Shown: positions 1 to 8,713 of the stretch, one piece after another | How the letters are laid out: each line of letters starts with the position of its first letter | Position numbering within the stretch: the first letter of the stretch is position 1 | Assembly (NCBI RefSeq): GCF_042678305.1 | Contig: NZ_JBHUDT010000001.1 | Reading direction: 5' to 3' (one strand) | DNA: 64,000 nt | From: Gelatiniphilus marinus | Lineage (GTDB): Bacteria; Bacteroidota; Bacteroidia; Flavobacteriales; Flavobacteriaceae | The notes under the pieces: generated by a model | Database searches by the model: none | Told to the model about the DNA's origin: nothing | What the model saw: the letters and a program-made list of their open reading frames with translations, nothing else | Program-made: the position numbers and the translations under genes

Positions 1-522
1 TTTAAGCGTTTGTTAAAAAAACGGTTTTTAGATAAAAAAACAGTAAACAACAATTTAAATCCAGACGAGTGGGCTTTTTACAAAGACCTTACCTACCCCA
101 TGATGCTAAAAAAACAAGCCGGATTATTTGTTGTTTACAATAACAACAGCCCCATAGCCATAACACTACTTAATTTTTCGGGCAGCAAAATGCTGGATGT
201 TATTAGGGTTTTTGATATCGATTATTCTAAATACAGATTAGGCTCTGTTAGTATTATGAAACAGTTGGAATGGTGTTTTAAAAACAATTTTGAAAGTTTA
301 GATTTTTCAAAAGGGTATTTTGAGTACAAAAACCGATGGGCCAACAAACCCTACTGGTTTGAATACCATATATATTACGATAAGCAATCTTTTAAGGCGA
401 AACTATATGCCAAAATGTACAAAAGCATTTTTGCTTTTAAGTGGTATCTTAGAAAACACGAAATTACACATTTAATACACCAAATAAGTTTTTTATTGAA
501 TAAAAAGAAATATGCCGAATAA
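1..522 (+). CDS. GNAT/Fem-like transferase (CelD/BcsL fold), C-terminal part; array member 1
   Basis: The reading frame is open to the left window edge, so the start lies outside. What remains is the C-terminal half of an acyl/aminoacyl-transferase-like GNAT fold: KKRFLDKK, then LFVVYNNNSPIAITL, FDIDYSKYRLGS and LDFSKGYFEYKNRW. The last motif matches the family signature in which an acidic patch and YK..W close the active-site fold. It lacks the extra C-terminal domain of about 90 residues seen in most later paralogues. It is the first visible member of a tandem array of related genes and is separated by 49 bases from the next. Its motifs resemble most closely those of the last member at 12145-13386. 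Family assignment is from motif reading; the substrate is unknown. Confidence 0.8.
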   Translation, partial: FKRLLKKRFLDKKTVNNNLNPDEWAFYKDLTYPMMLKKQAGLFVVYNNNSPIAITLLNFSGSKMLDVIRVFDIDYSKYRLGSVSIMKQLEWCFKNNFESLDFSKGYFEYKNRWANKPYWFEYHIYYDKQSFKAKLYAKMYKSIFAFKWYLRKHEITHLIHQISFLLNKKKYAE

Positions 523-571
523 ATAAGCTGTAAACTTTTCTGGAAAAAAAACAAGGTTAATCAATTTAAAG

Positions 572-1525
572 ATGCTTCATAAAATTTTCGCTTTTCAGAG
601 CAGTCGTTTAATTTTCGATTTGTTTTTAGAACATAAGATAAATTCATTTTATGAATCTAGTATTTTAAATACACTTTCTAAAGAAAAATTTTCGGCAAAT
701 AACAGCATCTTCAGTACCCTAAAACAAGTTTATATTGTTAAGGACGTCCCAGATTATTTAAAGCTAAGCCTGCTCAAAAAACATCCAAACCTAAGGTTTA
801 AAAAAGTAAAACAATACCATGGATACTTGCTAAATATTGAAAACAAGCAAGATGCAATACATTATATTAACAAAAACTTAAATAGCAGAAACCGAAAAAA
901 TTTATACGCTAAAAAAAGAAAGCTATACAATAATCATAACATTACAACAAGCGTTTATTATGGAGCCATTAGCGCGGGCGATTACAACAATATATTCGAT
1001 GCATTTTATGTCCTATTAAAAAATAGATTCGACGAAAAAAAAATACACAACCGCTATTTATCCAACTGGAAAGCCTTACAAGCTTCAACCTACCAAAAAA
1101 TTTTAGACAAAAAAGCCTCGTTACATGTTGTTTTTGATGGTGCAAAACCTATAGCAATTACTTTAAATTTCCATATAAACGATATTGTTTTTAGCCATAT
1201 TCAAACCTATCATGTTAACTACTCAAAATATAATATGGGCGATATTTGCATGCATAACCATTTGGAATGGCTTATAAAAAACAAGTTTCGTTTTTTCGAT
1301 TTATCCATGGGCAAAACCTATAACAAAGAAAAATGGAGCAACCATAAATATACGCTAATGTACCATGTTTTTTACAACAATGCCTCTGTAATATCTAAAC
1401 TATGTGCTAAAATTACAGTTAAAGAATTACAGTTAATGCAGTATTTAAGAGATAAAAACATTGTTGGTAAGCTTATAAATATGGATAGATTTCTTTACCT
1501 ACTAAAAGGAAGACGCCTAAAATAA
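572..1525 (+). CDS. GNAT/Fem-like transferase, array member 2
   Basis: A 317-residue protein with an N-terminal domain, a basic stretch around residues 100-120 (RNRKNLYAKKRK) and a C-terminal GNAT/Fem-like fold. Visible motifs are KNRFDEKKIHNRYLSNW, LHVVFDGAKPIAITLNF, YHVNYSKYNMGD and FDLSMGKTYNKEKW. These line up with CelD/BcsL-type and FemAB-like transferases that modify polysaccharides or peptidoglycan precursors; no signal peptide or membrane segment is seen, so the protein should be cytoplasmic. The extra C-terminal domain of members 3-7 and 9 is absent. Only 7 bases separate its stop from the next start, so it is almost certainly co-transcribed. Confidence 0.85.
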   Translation: MLHKIFAFQSSRLIFDLFLEHKINSFYESSILNTLSKEKFSANNSIFSTLKQVYIVKDVPDYLKLSLLKKHPNLRFKKVKQYHGYLLNIENKQDAIHYINKNLNSRNRKNLYAKKRKLYNNHNITTSVYYGAISAGDYNNIFDAFYVLLKNRFDEKKIHNRYLSNWKALQASTYQKILDKKASLHVVFDGAKPIAITLNFHINDIVFSHIQTYHVNYSKYNMGDICMHNHLEWLIKNKFRFFDLSMGKTYNKEKWSNHKYTLMYHVFYNNASVISKLCAKITVKELQLMQYLRDKNIVGKLINMDRFLYLLKGRRLK

Positions 1526-1532
1526 TAGAAGA

Positions 1533-2726
1533 ATGCTAAAAAAAACAAAACCAGAAACTTTAGATGTTTTAAGCACTTTTCTTGAAAAAGACGAGGCCTT
1601 GCCCGTTTACAGCAAAATTGTAAACAGCATTTCTGGTACATTACTTTACAAAAACAAAGCAGCAAACGCACAAAACAATGCCAATCTATATTGCATTTAC
1701 GACTTTCCGGGTTATTTAAAAGGATCTGTAACCAAAAAAGGCTGGAAACTAAAAAGTATTAATACTTACAAAGGCTCTTTAATTCTTTTAAAAAACTATA
1801 AAAATGCCGAAGATTATTTAAAGCATAAATTTAGTTCGGGCAGAAGATCAAAATTTAGAACCTATAAAAAAAGACTGGAATCTTGTTTTAATATAGAATA
1901 CAAAACGTATTTTGGCGATATTGAAAGAGATGAATACGAATTGTTATTCGAGTCTTTCCATAATCTAACCAGAAAACGCTTTTTAGAAAAGAAAATACAG
2001 AATTACGATTTGTCGCGTTGGGATATTTACCACAAAATCGCATACCCACAAATTAACAACAAACAAGCGGTTCTGTTTGTTATTTACAGCAACAAAACCC
2101 CAATTAGCATTTGCTTAAACTTTGTAAGAGGCAATACCATGTATGGCTATCTTAGAGCCTACGATATAGATTACTCGAAATTTTACATTGGCTTTACAGA
2201 TTATATAAAACAACTGTATTGGTGCTACACCAACAATATCGAATTTTTAGATTTATTAAAAGGAAGCTATCCTTACAAATTAAGACTAATTGATACGCAA
2301 TACCATTTTCAGAAGCATATTTTATACAATTCCAATTCTACACTCTCTACCCTATCGGCAAACTTTATAATTGCCAAAACCCAAGCTTTTTATATTTTGG
2401 TTAAGGGGTTAAAAAAATTAAATTTTAATGTACTGTATTACAAATTTATAAATTACAAATACCGAAATAAAGAACTAGCAAAAGCTAAAAACAAGACACT
2501 CAATATAGTTACAAGCACAGTTAAAATGCCTGAAAAAGAAACGCTAGTTAAAATAAACATTAACGACGAATCATTGCATTTTTTAAAACGAACAGTGTAT
2601 GATTTTTTATATTCAAATCAAGAACACATAAATGCTGTTAGCATCTTTAAATATAAAAACGAGTTAAACTCTTACTTAATAAAAGGAAATAAAAACATAC
2701 AAAAAATAACCATTAACCACGCTTAG
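1533..2726 (+). CDS. GNAT/Fem-like transferase with C-terminal extension, array member 3
   Basis: A 397-residue paralogue. An N-terminal lobe with a DFPGYLKG motif is followed by a basic SSGRRSKFRTYKKRLESCF segment (about residue 100), the GNAT-like core (LFVIYSNKTPISICLNF, YDIDYSKFYIGF, LDLLKGSYPYKLR) and an extra C-terminal domain with FLKRTVYDFLYSNQEH and a final YLIKGNKNIQKI. The core motif reads YPYKLRLIDT, so the K.RW tryptophan kept in members 1, 2, 5, 7 and 9 is lost; member 4 shares this change, which suggests a different substrate for the pair. The start is 7 bases after the previous stop. Confidence 0.85.
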   Translation: MLKKTKPETLDVLSTFLEKDEALPVYSKIVNSISGTLLYKNKAANAQNNANLYCIYDFPGYLKGSVTKKGWKLKSINTYKGSLILLKNYKNAEDYLKHKFSSGRRSKFRTYKKRLESCFNIEYKTYFGDIERDEYELLFESFHNLTRKRFLEKKIQNYDLSRWDIYHKIAYPQINNKQAVLFVIYSNKTPISICLNFVRGNTMYGYLRAYDIDYSKFYIGFTDYIKQLYWCYTNNIEFLDLLKGSYPYKLRLIDTQYHFQKHILYNSNSTLSTLSANFIIAKTQAFYILVKGLKKLNFNVLYYKFINYKYRNKELAKAKNKTLNIVTSTVKMPEKETLVKININDESLHFLKRTVYDFLYSNQEHINAVSIFKYKNELNSYLIKGNKNIQKITINHA

Positions 2727-2735
2727 TTTAAACAA

Positions 2736-3908
2736 ATGCTAAAAGGAATAAAACTTATAAAATACAATGTTTTAAACTCTTTTTTGGAGAAAAAAAAGCC
2801 TTTTCCCATTTACAGCAATGTTGTAAACAGCTTTACCAATACCAGTATTTATAAAGCTAAAGCTGCAAACATAGATAGCGACAAAAACATATACTGCATT
2901 AGCGATTTCCCCGATTATTTAAAAGCAGAACTAAACAACAAAAACTGGAAGGCTAAACGTATTAATACCTTTAAAGGCTCGTTAATTTTTTTTAAAAACC
3001 ACGAAAATACCCAGCAGTATTTAAAAACCAAGTTTAATACCCCTAAAAGATTCAGGATTTACCAAAGTAAATTAGAAAACTGTTTTAATATAGAATACAA
3101 AAGTTTTTATGGCGAAATCTCAAAAAAAGAATACGATTTTCTTTTTGATGCGTTTTACAAGATGCTTAAAAAGCGATTTTCAGAAAAACAAATTAAAAAC
3201 ACCGATTTAGACCGTTGGGATACTTACAAAGAGATTGCTTACCCACTAATTAACAGTAAAGATGCCGTTTTGTTTGTAATTTACGACAACGAAAAACCTA
3301 TAAGTTTATACCTAAATTTAATACAAAACAAAACCATTTACGGCTACATAAAAACCTACGATATCGATTATTCTAAATTTTCGGTTGGATTTACCAATTT
3401 TATACAACAACTGCGTTGGTGCTTTGAAAATGGTTTTGAAGTTTACGATTTACTAAAAGGAAATTACCCCTACAAAAACAAGCTAATCGATACCGAGTTT
3501 TATTACCAAAAACATGTTATTTATAACTCTAAATCTCTTTTTGCCGTTATTTGTGCAAACATAATAATTGCAAAAACCCAGGTTTTTTATGCGCTTGTAA
3601 ATGGTCTTAAAAAATTTAATGTCGATGTTTTATATCACAGCATCACAAGTTTTATACATAAATTAAATACCCGCGAAACCAAAGAAAACCTTATAATTGT
3701 CAATAATATTGAGTTAACAACAACAGATAAATTATGCAAAATTGATATAACCGATGAGTCCTTTAGCTTTTTAAAAAGAGCAGTTTACACCTTTTTATAC
3801 CATAACAAAGAATCGTTAAAAACCGTAGAGATTTTTAAGTTTAAAAACAAATTGAACACGTTTTTTATAAAGGGCAAAAAGAAAAATCAGAAAATAGAAA
3901 TCAAATAA
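2736..3908 (+). CDS. GNAT/Fem-like transferase with C-terminal extension, array member 4
   Basis: A 390-residue protein that is the closest relative of the upstream member 3. The two share KAKAANI-like N-terminal text, KTYDIDYSKF, a YDLLKGNYPYKNKLIDTEF core, an IIIAKTQ.FY.LV.GLKK linker and the C-terminal FLKRAVYTFLYHNKES and FFIKGKKKNQKI segments. The head-to-tail arrangement and shared unusual residues point to a recent duplication. As in member 3, the tryptophan after YK is missing. It has no signal peptide. The reaction is not known; Fem-like ligases and CelD/BcsL-type acyltransferases are the nearest families by motif. Confidence 0.85.
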   Translation: MLKGIKLIKYNVLNSFLEKKKPFPIYSNVVNSFTNTSIYKAKAANIDSDKNIYCISDFPDYLKAELNNKNWKAKRINTFKGSLIFFKNHENTQQYLKTKFNTPKRFRIYQSKLENCFNIEYKSFYGEISKKEYDFLFDAFYKMLKKRFSEKQIKNTDLDRWDTYKEIAYPLINSKDAVLFVIYDNEKPISLYLNLIQNKTIYGYIKTYDIDYSKFSVGFTNFIQQLRWCFENGFEVYDLLKGNYPYKNKLIDTEFYYQKHVIYNSKSLFAVICANIIIAKTQVFYALVNGLKKFNVDVLYHSITSFIHKLNTRETKENLIIVNNIELTTTDKLCKIDITDESFSFLKRAVYTFLYHNKESLKTVEIFKFKNKLNTFFIKGKKKNQKIEIK

Positions 3909-3910
3909 TT

Positions 3911-5095
3911 GTGGGCAACGTAAAAAACATAACCTTCTTTAAATCCTTTCTTTTTGAAGATAGCTTACCTCCTATTTACAATACAGCCAGTGTTGATGAT
4001 TTATTTTTTGAAAACAAAAAAAACAGCCCTTTTAGTATTACAAATTCTGTAATTAAAGTAAATGATGTTCCAGATTATTTTAATCTTGAAACCGTAAATT
4101 GCCCACAAAAAATAGTTGTAAAAAAAACAAAAACAATACAAGGGCATTTGGTTGAACTAAGCACGTTTAAAACTATAGACGCTTATTTAAAGTCTAAATT
4201 TGGCTCGAAAAGCAGATCGAACCTAAGGCGGTATAAAAACCGATTGGAAACCTGCTTTAATATTAAATATGTTTCTTATTATGGCAACATTTCAAAAGAA
4301 AAATACAATAGCCTTTTTAAAGTTTTAAAAAGCTTACTGGTACGGCGGTTTGCCGAAAAGCAAGAAACCAATTACGAACTGCAACATTTTGATGAGTATT
4401 ATAAAACCATTTACAACTTAATTGCGAACAAAAAAGCCAGTTTATTTGTAATATACGATGGCGAAAAACCCATAAGTATAAGAATTAATATGTTTAAAAA
4501 TAACAGAGGCTATTACATTTTAAGCGGTTACGATATCGATTACTCTAAATTTCATTTAGGCGCCATTGATATGCTAAAAAATATTGAATGGTGCATAAAC
4601 AATGGCTTTAAAGTTTATAATTTGCTAAAAGGCTACGATTATTACAAAACAAAATGGGCTACTAAATCGCATTATTATTACAATCACATCGCTTACAACT
4701 CTAATAAAACAAGCACTTTGCTATTAGGCCAATACCTTTACATTAAGGAACAATTAAAATATAAATTCTACAATGTTTTAAAAAGGTATAATCTAATTTC
4801 GAAATTGAAAACCTTCAAGCAAACTATCTTTAGCATTTTAGGTGGCGATGGCACAAAAAAAATAACTGTAAGTATTTCTGATTTTTATGAAGCTGAAGCC
4901 TATAAAATTATTGAAATCAATATTGAAAAAAACAATGACTTTGCTTTTTTAAGAAAACCGGTTTACGATTTCCTTTTTTTAAACAACAACTCTTTAAACA
5001 ACCTAACAATATTAAAATTAGCAGATTACACAAACAAATTTGTAATACATTCAAAAGGCAAAAAAAAATTAATAACTGTAAATGGCATTACCTAA
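3911..5095 (+). CDS. GNAT/Fem-like transferase with C-terminal extension, array member 5
   Basis: A 394-residue paralogue that starts with GTG only 2 bases after the previous stop, which implies tight translational coupling. Motifs in order: SKSRSNLRRYKNRLETCF (basic segment), RRFAEKQETNYEL, LFVIYDGEKPISIRINMF, YDIDYSKFHLGA, YNLLKGYDYYKTKW and the C-terminal FLRKPVYDFLFLNNNS domain. The last 14 bases overlap the start of the next gene. Cytoplasmic by sequence. Product chemistry is not deducible; the array context suggests sequential or alternative transfers onto a common acceptor. Confidence 0.85.
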   Translation: MGNVKNITFFKSFLFEDSLPPIYNTASVDDLFFENKKNSPFSITNSVIKVNDVPDYFNLETVNCPQKIVVKKTKTIQGHLVELSTFKTIDAYLKSKFGSKSRSNLRRYKNRLETCFNIKYVSYYGNISKEKYNSLFKVLKSLLVRRFAEKQETNYELQHFDEYYKTIYNLIANKKASLFVIYDGEKPISIRINMFKNNRGYYILSGYDIDYSKFHLGAIDMLKNIEWCINNGFKVYNLLKGYDYYKTKWATKSHYYYNHIAYNSNKTSTLLLGQYLYIKEQLKYKFYNVLKRYNLISKLKTFKQTIFSILGGDGTKKITVSISDFYEAEAYKIIEINIEKNNDFAFLRKPVYDFLFLNNNSLNNLTILKLADYTNKFVIHSKGKKKLITVNGIT

Positions 5096-6290
5096 TAAAA
5101 ATATAGAAGTCAGTTTTTTTTTAGACCTCTTTTTTAAAGAAAAGAGTTTTCCTTTTTTCATAAAAACAATAACAAATACACTTTTAAAATCTGTTGTTTA
5201 TAAACGTAACGCAATATCGACTTTAGATTTAAAAACCTATGCCATAACAGATATTCCCAGTTATTTTTCTCTACAAATAGACGAAGAAAATGCGAATATC
5301 AAGTCGGTTAGCGTTCCGCTTTACGCGGGATTTTTAATAAATCTTTCAAACTTCGCAAACCTAGAAGATTATTTAAACAATAAGTTGGGCCGACCAAGAA
5401 AATCGCAACTCAAAAGGTACAGAAAACGATTGGATTTATGCATTGCTCCAAAATATAAAATTTTTTATGGCGCGATAACAAGAGAAGATTACAAACTCCT
5501 TTTTAAAGAACTTCTTTTAATCACTGAACGCCGCTTTATTCAGAAAAAAGAATTAAATTTTGAGTTGCCTTTTTTAAAACTATACGAAGATATGATGTTT
5601 GACATGGTATTAAAAAAACAAGCGGCAATTTTTGCAATATACCATGGTGATAAACCCATAAATATAACACTAAATTTTATTGATGGAGAAACCATTTTCC
5701 ATTGGAACAGTTGCTATAATATCGATTACCAAATGTTTAATTTGGGGCATATAAACATGGTTAATCATTTAGAGTGGGCTTATAACAATAACTTTAAGTT
5801 ATTTGATATGAGCCGAGGCGATTTTTTGCACAAAAGAAAATATATAACCGAAAGCTATATGTACAACAAAAGCATAATTTTTAACTCAAAATCTGTGTTT
5901 GCAACTATTATAGCGCGCTTTACAGCGTTTAAGTTAAAGTTGCGCTTTAAATTAATTGGCCTGCTAAAAAAAATTAATTTTCATAAGCTTTACGGTTACT
6001 ACGCCAAGTTAAAATTTAAAATCAAAAAACCTAGTGCTGGTGATACTTCAGAAAATAAAATTATTGCAGATTATAATTTACCCGAAATCCACTTGGTTAA
6101 AAACCTAAAAGAAATCGATTTAGATAACAAAGAATTTAGCTTCTTAATACAAGCACGCAATTACTTTTTGCACAAAAGCCAAGAATTTGTAAATGATGTT
6201 AAGGTATATAAAGACTTAAAAAATGACCAAATATTTTATTTTAAAGGCATTAAAAAAAATCAAAAAACAACCATCCAAAAAACATCATAA
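5082..6290 (+). CDS. GNAT/Fem-like transferase with C-terminal extension, array member 6
   Basis: A 402-residue paralogue overlapping the preceding gene by 14 bases in another frame. Motifs: basic RPRKSQLKRYRKRLDLC, ERRFIQKKELNFEL, IFAIYHGDKPINITLNF, YNIDYQMFNLGH and FDMSRGDFLHKRKY, then a C-terminal domain ending FYFKGIKKNQKTTIQ. It is the most diverged member around the active-site fold: SK is replaced by QM in the DYSKF box and the YK by HK. That divergence hints at a distinct specificity rather than simple gene dosage. No signal peptide. Confidence 0.83.
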   Translation: MALPNKNIEVSFFLDLFFKEKSFPFFIKTITNTLLKSVVYKRNAISTLDLKTYAITDIPSYFSLQIDEENANIKSVSVPLYAGFLINLSNFANLEDYLNNKLGRPRKSQLKRYRKRLDLCIAPKYKIFYGAITREDYKLLFKELLLITERRFIQKKELNFELPFLKLYEDMMFDMVLKKQAAIFAIYHGDKPINITLNFIDGETIFHWNSCYNIDYQMFNLGHINMVNHLEWAYNNNFKLFDMSRGDFLHKRKYITESYMYNKSIIFNSKSVFATIIARFTAFKLKLRFKLIGLLKKINFHKLYGYYAKLKFKIKKPSAGDTSENKIIADYNLPEIHLVKNLKEIDLDNKEFSFLIQARNYFLHKSQEFVNDVKVYKDLKNDQIFYFKGIKKNQKTTIQKTS

Positions 6291-6308
6291 AAGCTATTTA
6301 TTATCAAA

Positions 6309-7451
6309 ATGAACCCAAAAAACAAAATACCAATATTTCCTTTATTATTTAAAAGTGATGCCATAAATAAGCTCTATGAAAGCGTGGAGTATTTTGATTT
6401 AAAGGTTACTAACAAAACGCTAAAATCCAATTTCAATATTAATGAAAACAGCATATATTCGTTTAAACTAATACCCGAATATTTTAAATTACAGCTAAGA
6501 GATTCTAGTTTTAAAACTCATATAGTACCACAATATAACTGGGGTTATTCTATTTTACTGAACCCTTCAGATTCAATAGAAAGCTTTATGCAGCGCCAAT
6601 TCAATTCAAAAAAAAGAAACATATTTACCAGATACGTAAAACGTTTGGAAACTTGTTTTGATGTAAACTATAAAATGTATCATGGCGAAATAACAAAACC
6701 AGATTACAACAAATTAATGCAATCGCTTTATAGCATGATTATTAGCCGGTTTAAAGAGCGTAAAGAATTGCATAAAAACCTATACGAGTGGGAGTTTTTA
6801 TTAGAACATACCTACGAAGATATTATAAACAAAGAGGCATCGTTGTTTGTTATTTATAATAAAGAGCAGCCTATAGAAATATCGTTAAACTATCATTTCG
6901 ATAAAGTACTGTTTAGTTATATATCGTCTTACAACATAGACTATTCTAAATTTGGTTTGGGCCACGTTGAAATTTACAAGCAAATAGAATGGTGCGCCAA
7001 AAACGGTTACAGACTTTTTGAAATGGGCGTGGGCGGTATGGATTACAAGCGCAGATGGAGCAACAATATATACAGGTACCAACATTATATTGTTAACAAA
7101 AACAGTACTGCTAAAGTTAAAATGATGCTATTTAAAATTAGGCTTAAAGAATACCTTAAATCCAAAGGTGTTAACGAACTTAATGCTAAGCTAAAAGGCA
7201 TTTTTAAAACCAAAGTTACCAAAAGCCCAACAGCTTATAAAATAGAAGAAAGCGTAACTTTTAAAAAACAACAGTATAAAGAAATTGATTGTAACGATAA
7301 ACCCTATCTGTTTTTAAACAAGCATATTTACAATTTTATTTACAATACCGCAGACCATTGCAACAAAGTAAAAGTTTACAAAAACAAAACAGAACATGCA
7401 TTTATAATACAAGGAGAAAAACAAGGCCAAAAAATTACTTTTACCAATTAA
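6309..7451 (+). CDS. GNAT/Fem-like transferase with C-terminal extension, array member 7
   Basis: A 380-residue paralogue. Motifs: FNSKKRNIFTRYVKRLETCF, SRFKERKELHKNLYEWE, LFVIYNKEQPIEISLNY, YNIDYSKFGLGHVEIYKQ, EMGVGGMDYKRRWSNN and a C-terminal FLNKHIYNFIYNTADH domain ending FIIQGEKQGQKITF. The GVGGMDYKRRW box is the most FemAB-like of the set. A gap of 156 bases with a candidate promoter box separates it from the next gene, so a second transcript may begin there. Confidence 0.84.
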   Translation: MNPKNKIPIFPLLFKSDAINKLYESVEYFDLKVTNKTLKSNFNINENSIYSFKLIPEYFKLQLRDSSFKTHIVPQYNWGYSILLNPSDSIESFMQRQFNSKKRNIFTRYVKRLETCFDVNYKMYHGEITKPDYNKLMQSLYSMIISRFKERKELHKNLYEWEFLLEHTYEDIINKEASLFVIYNKEQPIEISLNYHFDKVLFSYISSYNIDYSKFGLGHVEIYKQIEWCAKNGYRLFEMGVGGMDYKRRWSNNIYRYQHYIVNKNSTAKVKMMLFKIRLKEYLKSKGVNELNAKLKGIFKTKVTKSPTAYKIEESVTFKKQQYKEIDCNDKPYLFLNKHIYNFIYNTADHCNKVKVYKNKTEHAFIIQGEKQGQKITFTN

Positions 7452-7547
7452 ACAGTAACGTTTGGTCCCTTAAAAAAAACAGTACGATTTTTTATCGCAA
7501 AATCTAGCAATACAAAGAGAAAGTAAACGGAATGCTAATTTGTTTAA

Positions 7548-7555
7548 TATATTTG
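7548..7555 (+). promoter_or_regulatory. Candidate flavobacterial -7 box
   Basis: TATATTTG fits the Bacteroidota TAnnTTTG consensus and lies about 52 bases before the ATG at 7608, inside the only sizeable gap of the transferase operon. No convincing -33 TTTG at the right distance is seen, so this is a half-supported promoter that would give the adenylation/carrier genes their own transcript. Confidence 0.35.
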
Positions 7556-7607
7556 CAATCAACAATTAAATAACATAATAAGCTATTTAATTTAGTAACA
7601 CTAATTT

Positions 7608-8702
7608 ATGCAAGACATAAAAATTACGGCACTAACCAAAAGCATGCTGGCTGATGCTTTAGAACAAAATTTGTATTGGGATGCCAAAAAAAAAGTGGTT
7701 CCGTTTTCTAAACCAAAAGCCAAATGGTTGCTAAAAAACGAACGCATAGAAAATGACGATGTTTGTGCTATATTAGGTTACGAAAACGATGAGTTGATTT
7801 CTTTTATTTATTTGGTACCCGATTATTTAAAAACTAAAAATGGCTTAAAAAAAGTGTTTTGGAGCAACAGGTGGTGGGTACATGAAAAATACGAAAACTC
7901 GGTGTTACCAACCTACACAAAAACCTTATCTCTTAATGCTACAAATAAGCAAATTCTTGTTAGGTACGTGGGCTCTGAAACCATAGAATATTACAAAAAA
8001 CAAACCTTTACCAAATTTGGCAAAAGAAATAAATATATTTTTGTTTTTAGTTTAGATTACCACCTCATAACAAACAAAATAAAAGCCTTAAAAACAGTAT
8101 CGCCTTTATTAAAAATAACAGCTAGATGTTCTCACTTTTCAATTGCTGTATTCAACAAACTCAAAATATACAAAAGCAAAAAAAGCATAGCATATAAGTA
8201 TCTTGAAACCATAGATGATAACGACTGGGAATTTATAAAAAAACATTGCGAAAACGATTTAATACCAAAATCAAAATCATACCTAAATTGGCAAATTGAT
8301 AACCAGCAATATCTGGAAACCAGTACAACCAACAAAGCACCTTACAAATGCTTGTTAAGTAGTGTGTCGCATAAAATACACAACCGTAGTTTCTTGGTTA
8401 TAAACAAAAACAAAACCATTGGGTTTATTTCTGTGCTAATTAGGGACAATGAGTTTATAGTACGTTATTTTTTATCAAACCAAACCAATTACAACCTCTG
8501 CTTAACAGCGCTTATGGATCATTTTATAACTTCTAAATGCACATATATATTAACAGACGATGAGGTTTTGGGCAAACATATAAAGCTAAAATTCATGAGC
8601 ACCTATGTCAATATAAAAGAACAGTTTTCTTTAGCTCATGATACAATCGATTTTAATTTTGATGGTGCTATAATGAAACAACAAGATGGTTATTTCGAAT
8701 AA
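7608..8702 (+). CDS. GNAT-fold protein of a different subfamily
   Basis: A 364-residue protein not clearly paralogous to the array members. The first half has NLYWDAKKKVVPF, a DDVCAILGYENDELISFIYL strand pair typical of a GNAT core and a WVHEKYENSV segment; the second half repeats a strand pattern around FLVINKNKTIGFISVLIRDN, which suggests two GNAT-like halves. No signal peptide or membrane span. It lies 11 bases upstream of the adenylation gene, so it may act on the same carrier-bound substrate. The GNAT call is by pattern only. Confidence 0.6.
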   Translation: MQDIKITALTKSMLADALEQNLYWDAKKKVVPFSKPKAKWLLKNERIENDDVCAILGYENDELISFIYLVPDYLKTKNGLKKVFWSNRWWVHEKYENSVLPTYTKTLSLNATNKQILVRYVGSETIEYYKKQTFTKFGKRNKYIFVFSLDYHLITNKIKALKTVSPLLKITARCSHFSIAVFNKLKIYKSKKSIAYKYLETIDDNDWEFIKKHCENDLIPKSKSYLNWQIDNQQYLETSTTNKAPYKCLLSSVSHKIHNRSFLVINKNKTIGFISVLIRDNEFIVRYFLSNQTNYNLCLTALMDHFITSKCTYILTDDEVLGKHIKLKFMSTYVNIKEQFSLAHDTIDFNFDGAIMKQQDGYFE

Positions 8703-8713
8703 AATACAAGGCT

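Noticed and set aside
1..7451. Antibiotic-resistance acetyltransferases
   Set aside because: The GNAT-like cores lack the features of aminoglycoside or similar acetyltransferases, and size and motif order match CelD/Fem-type proteins.
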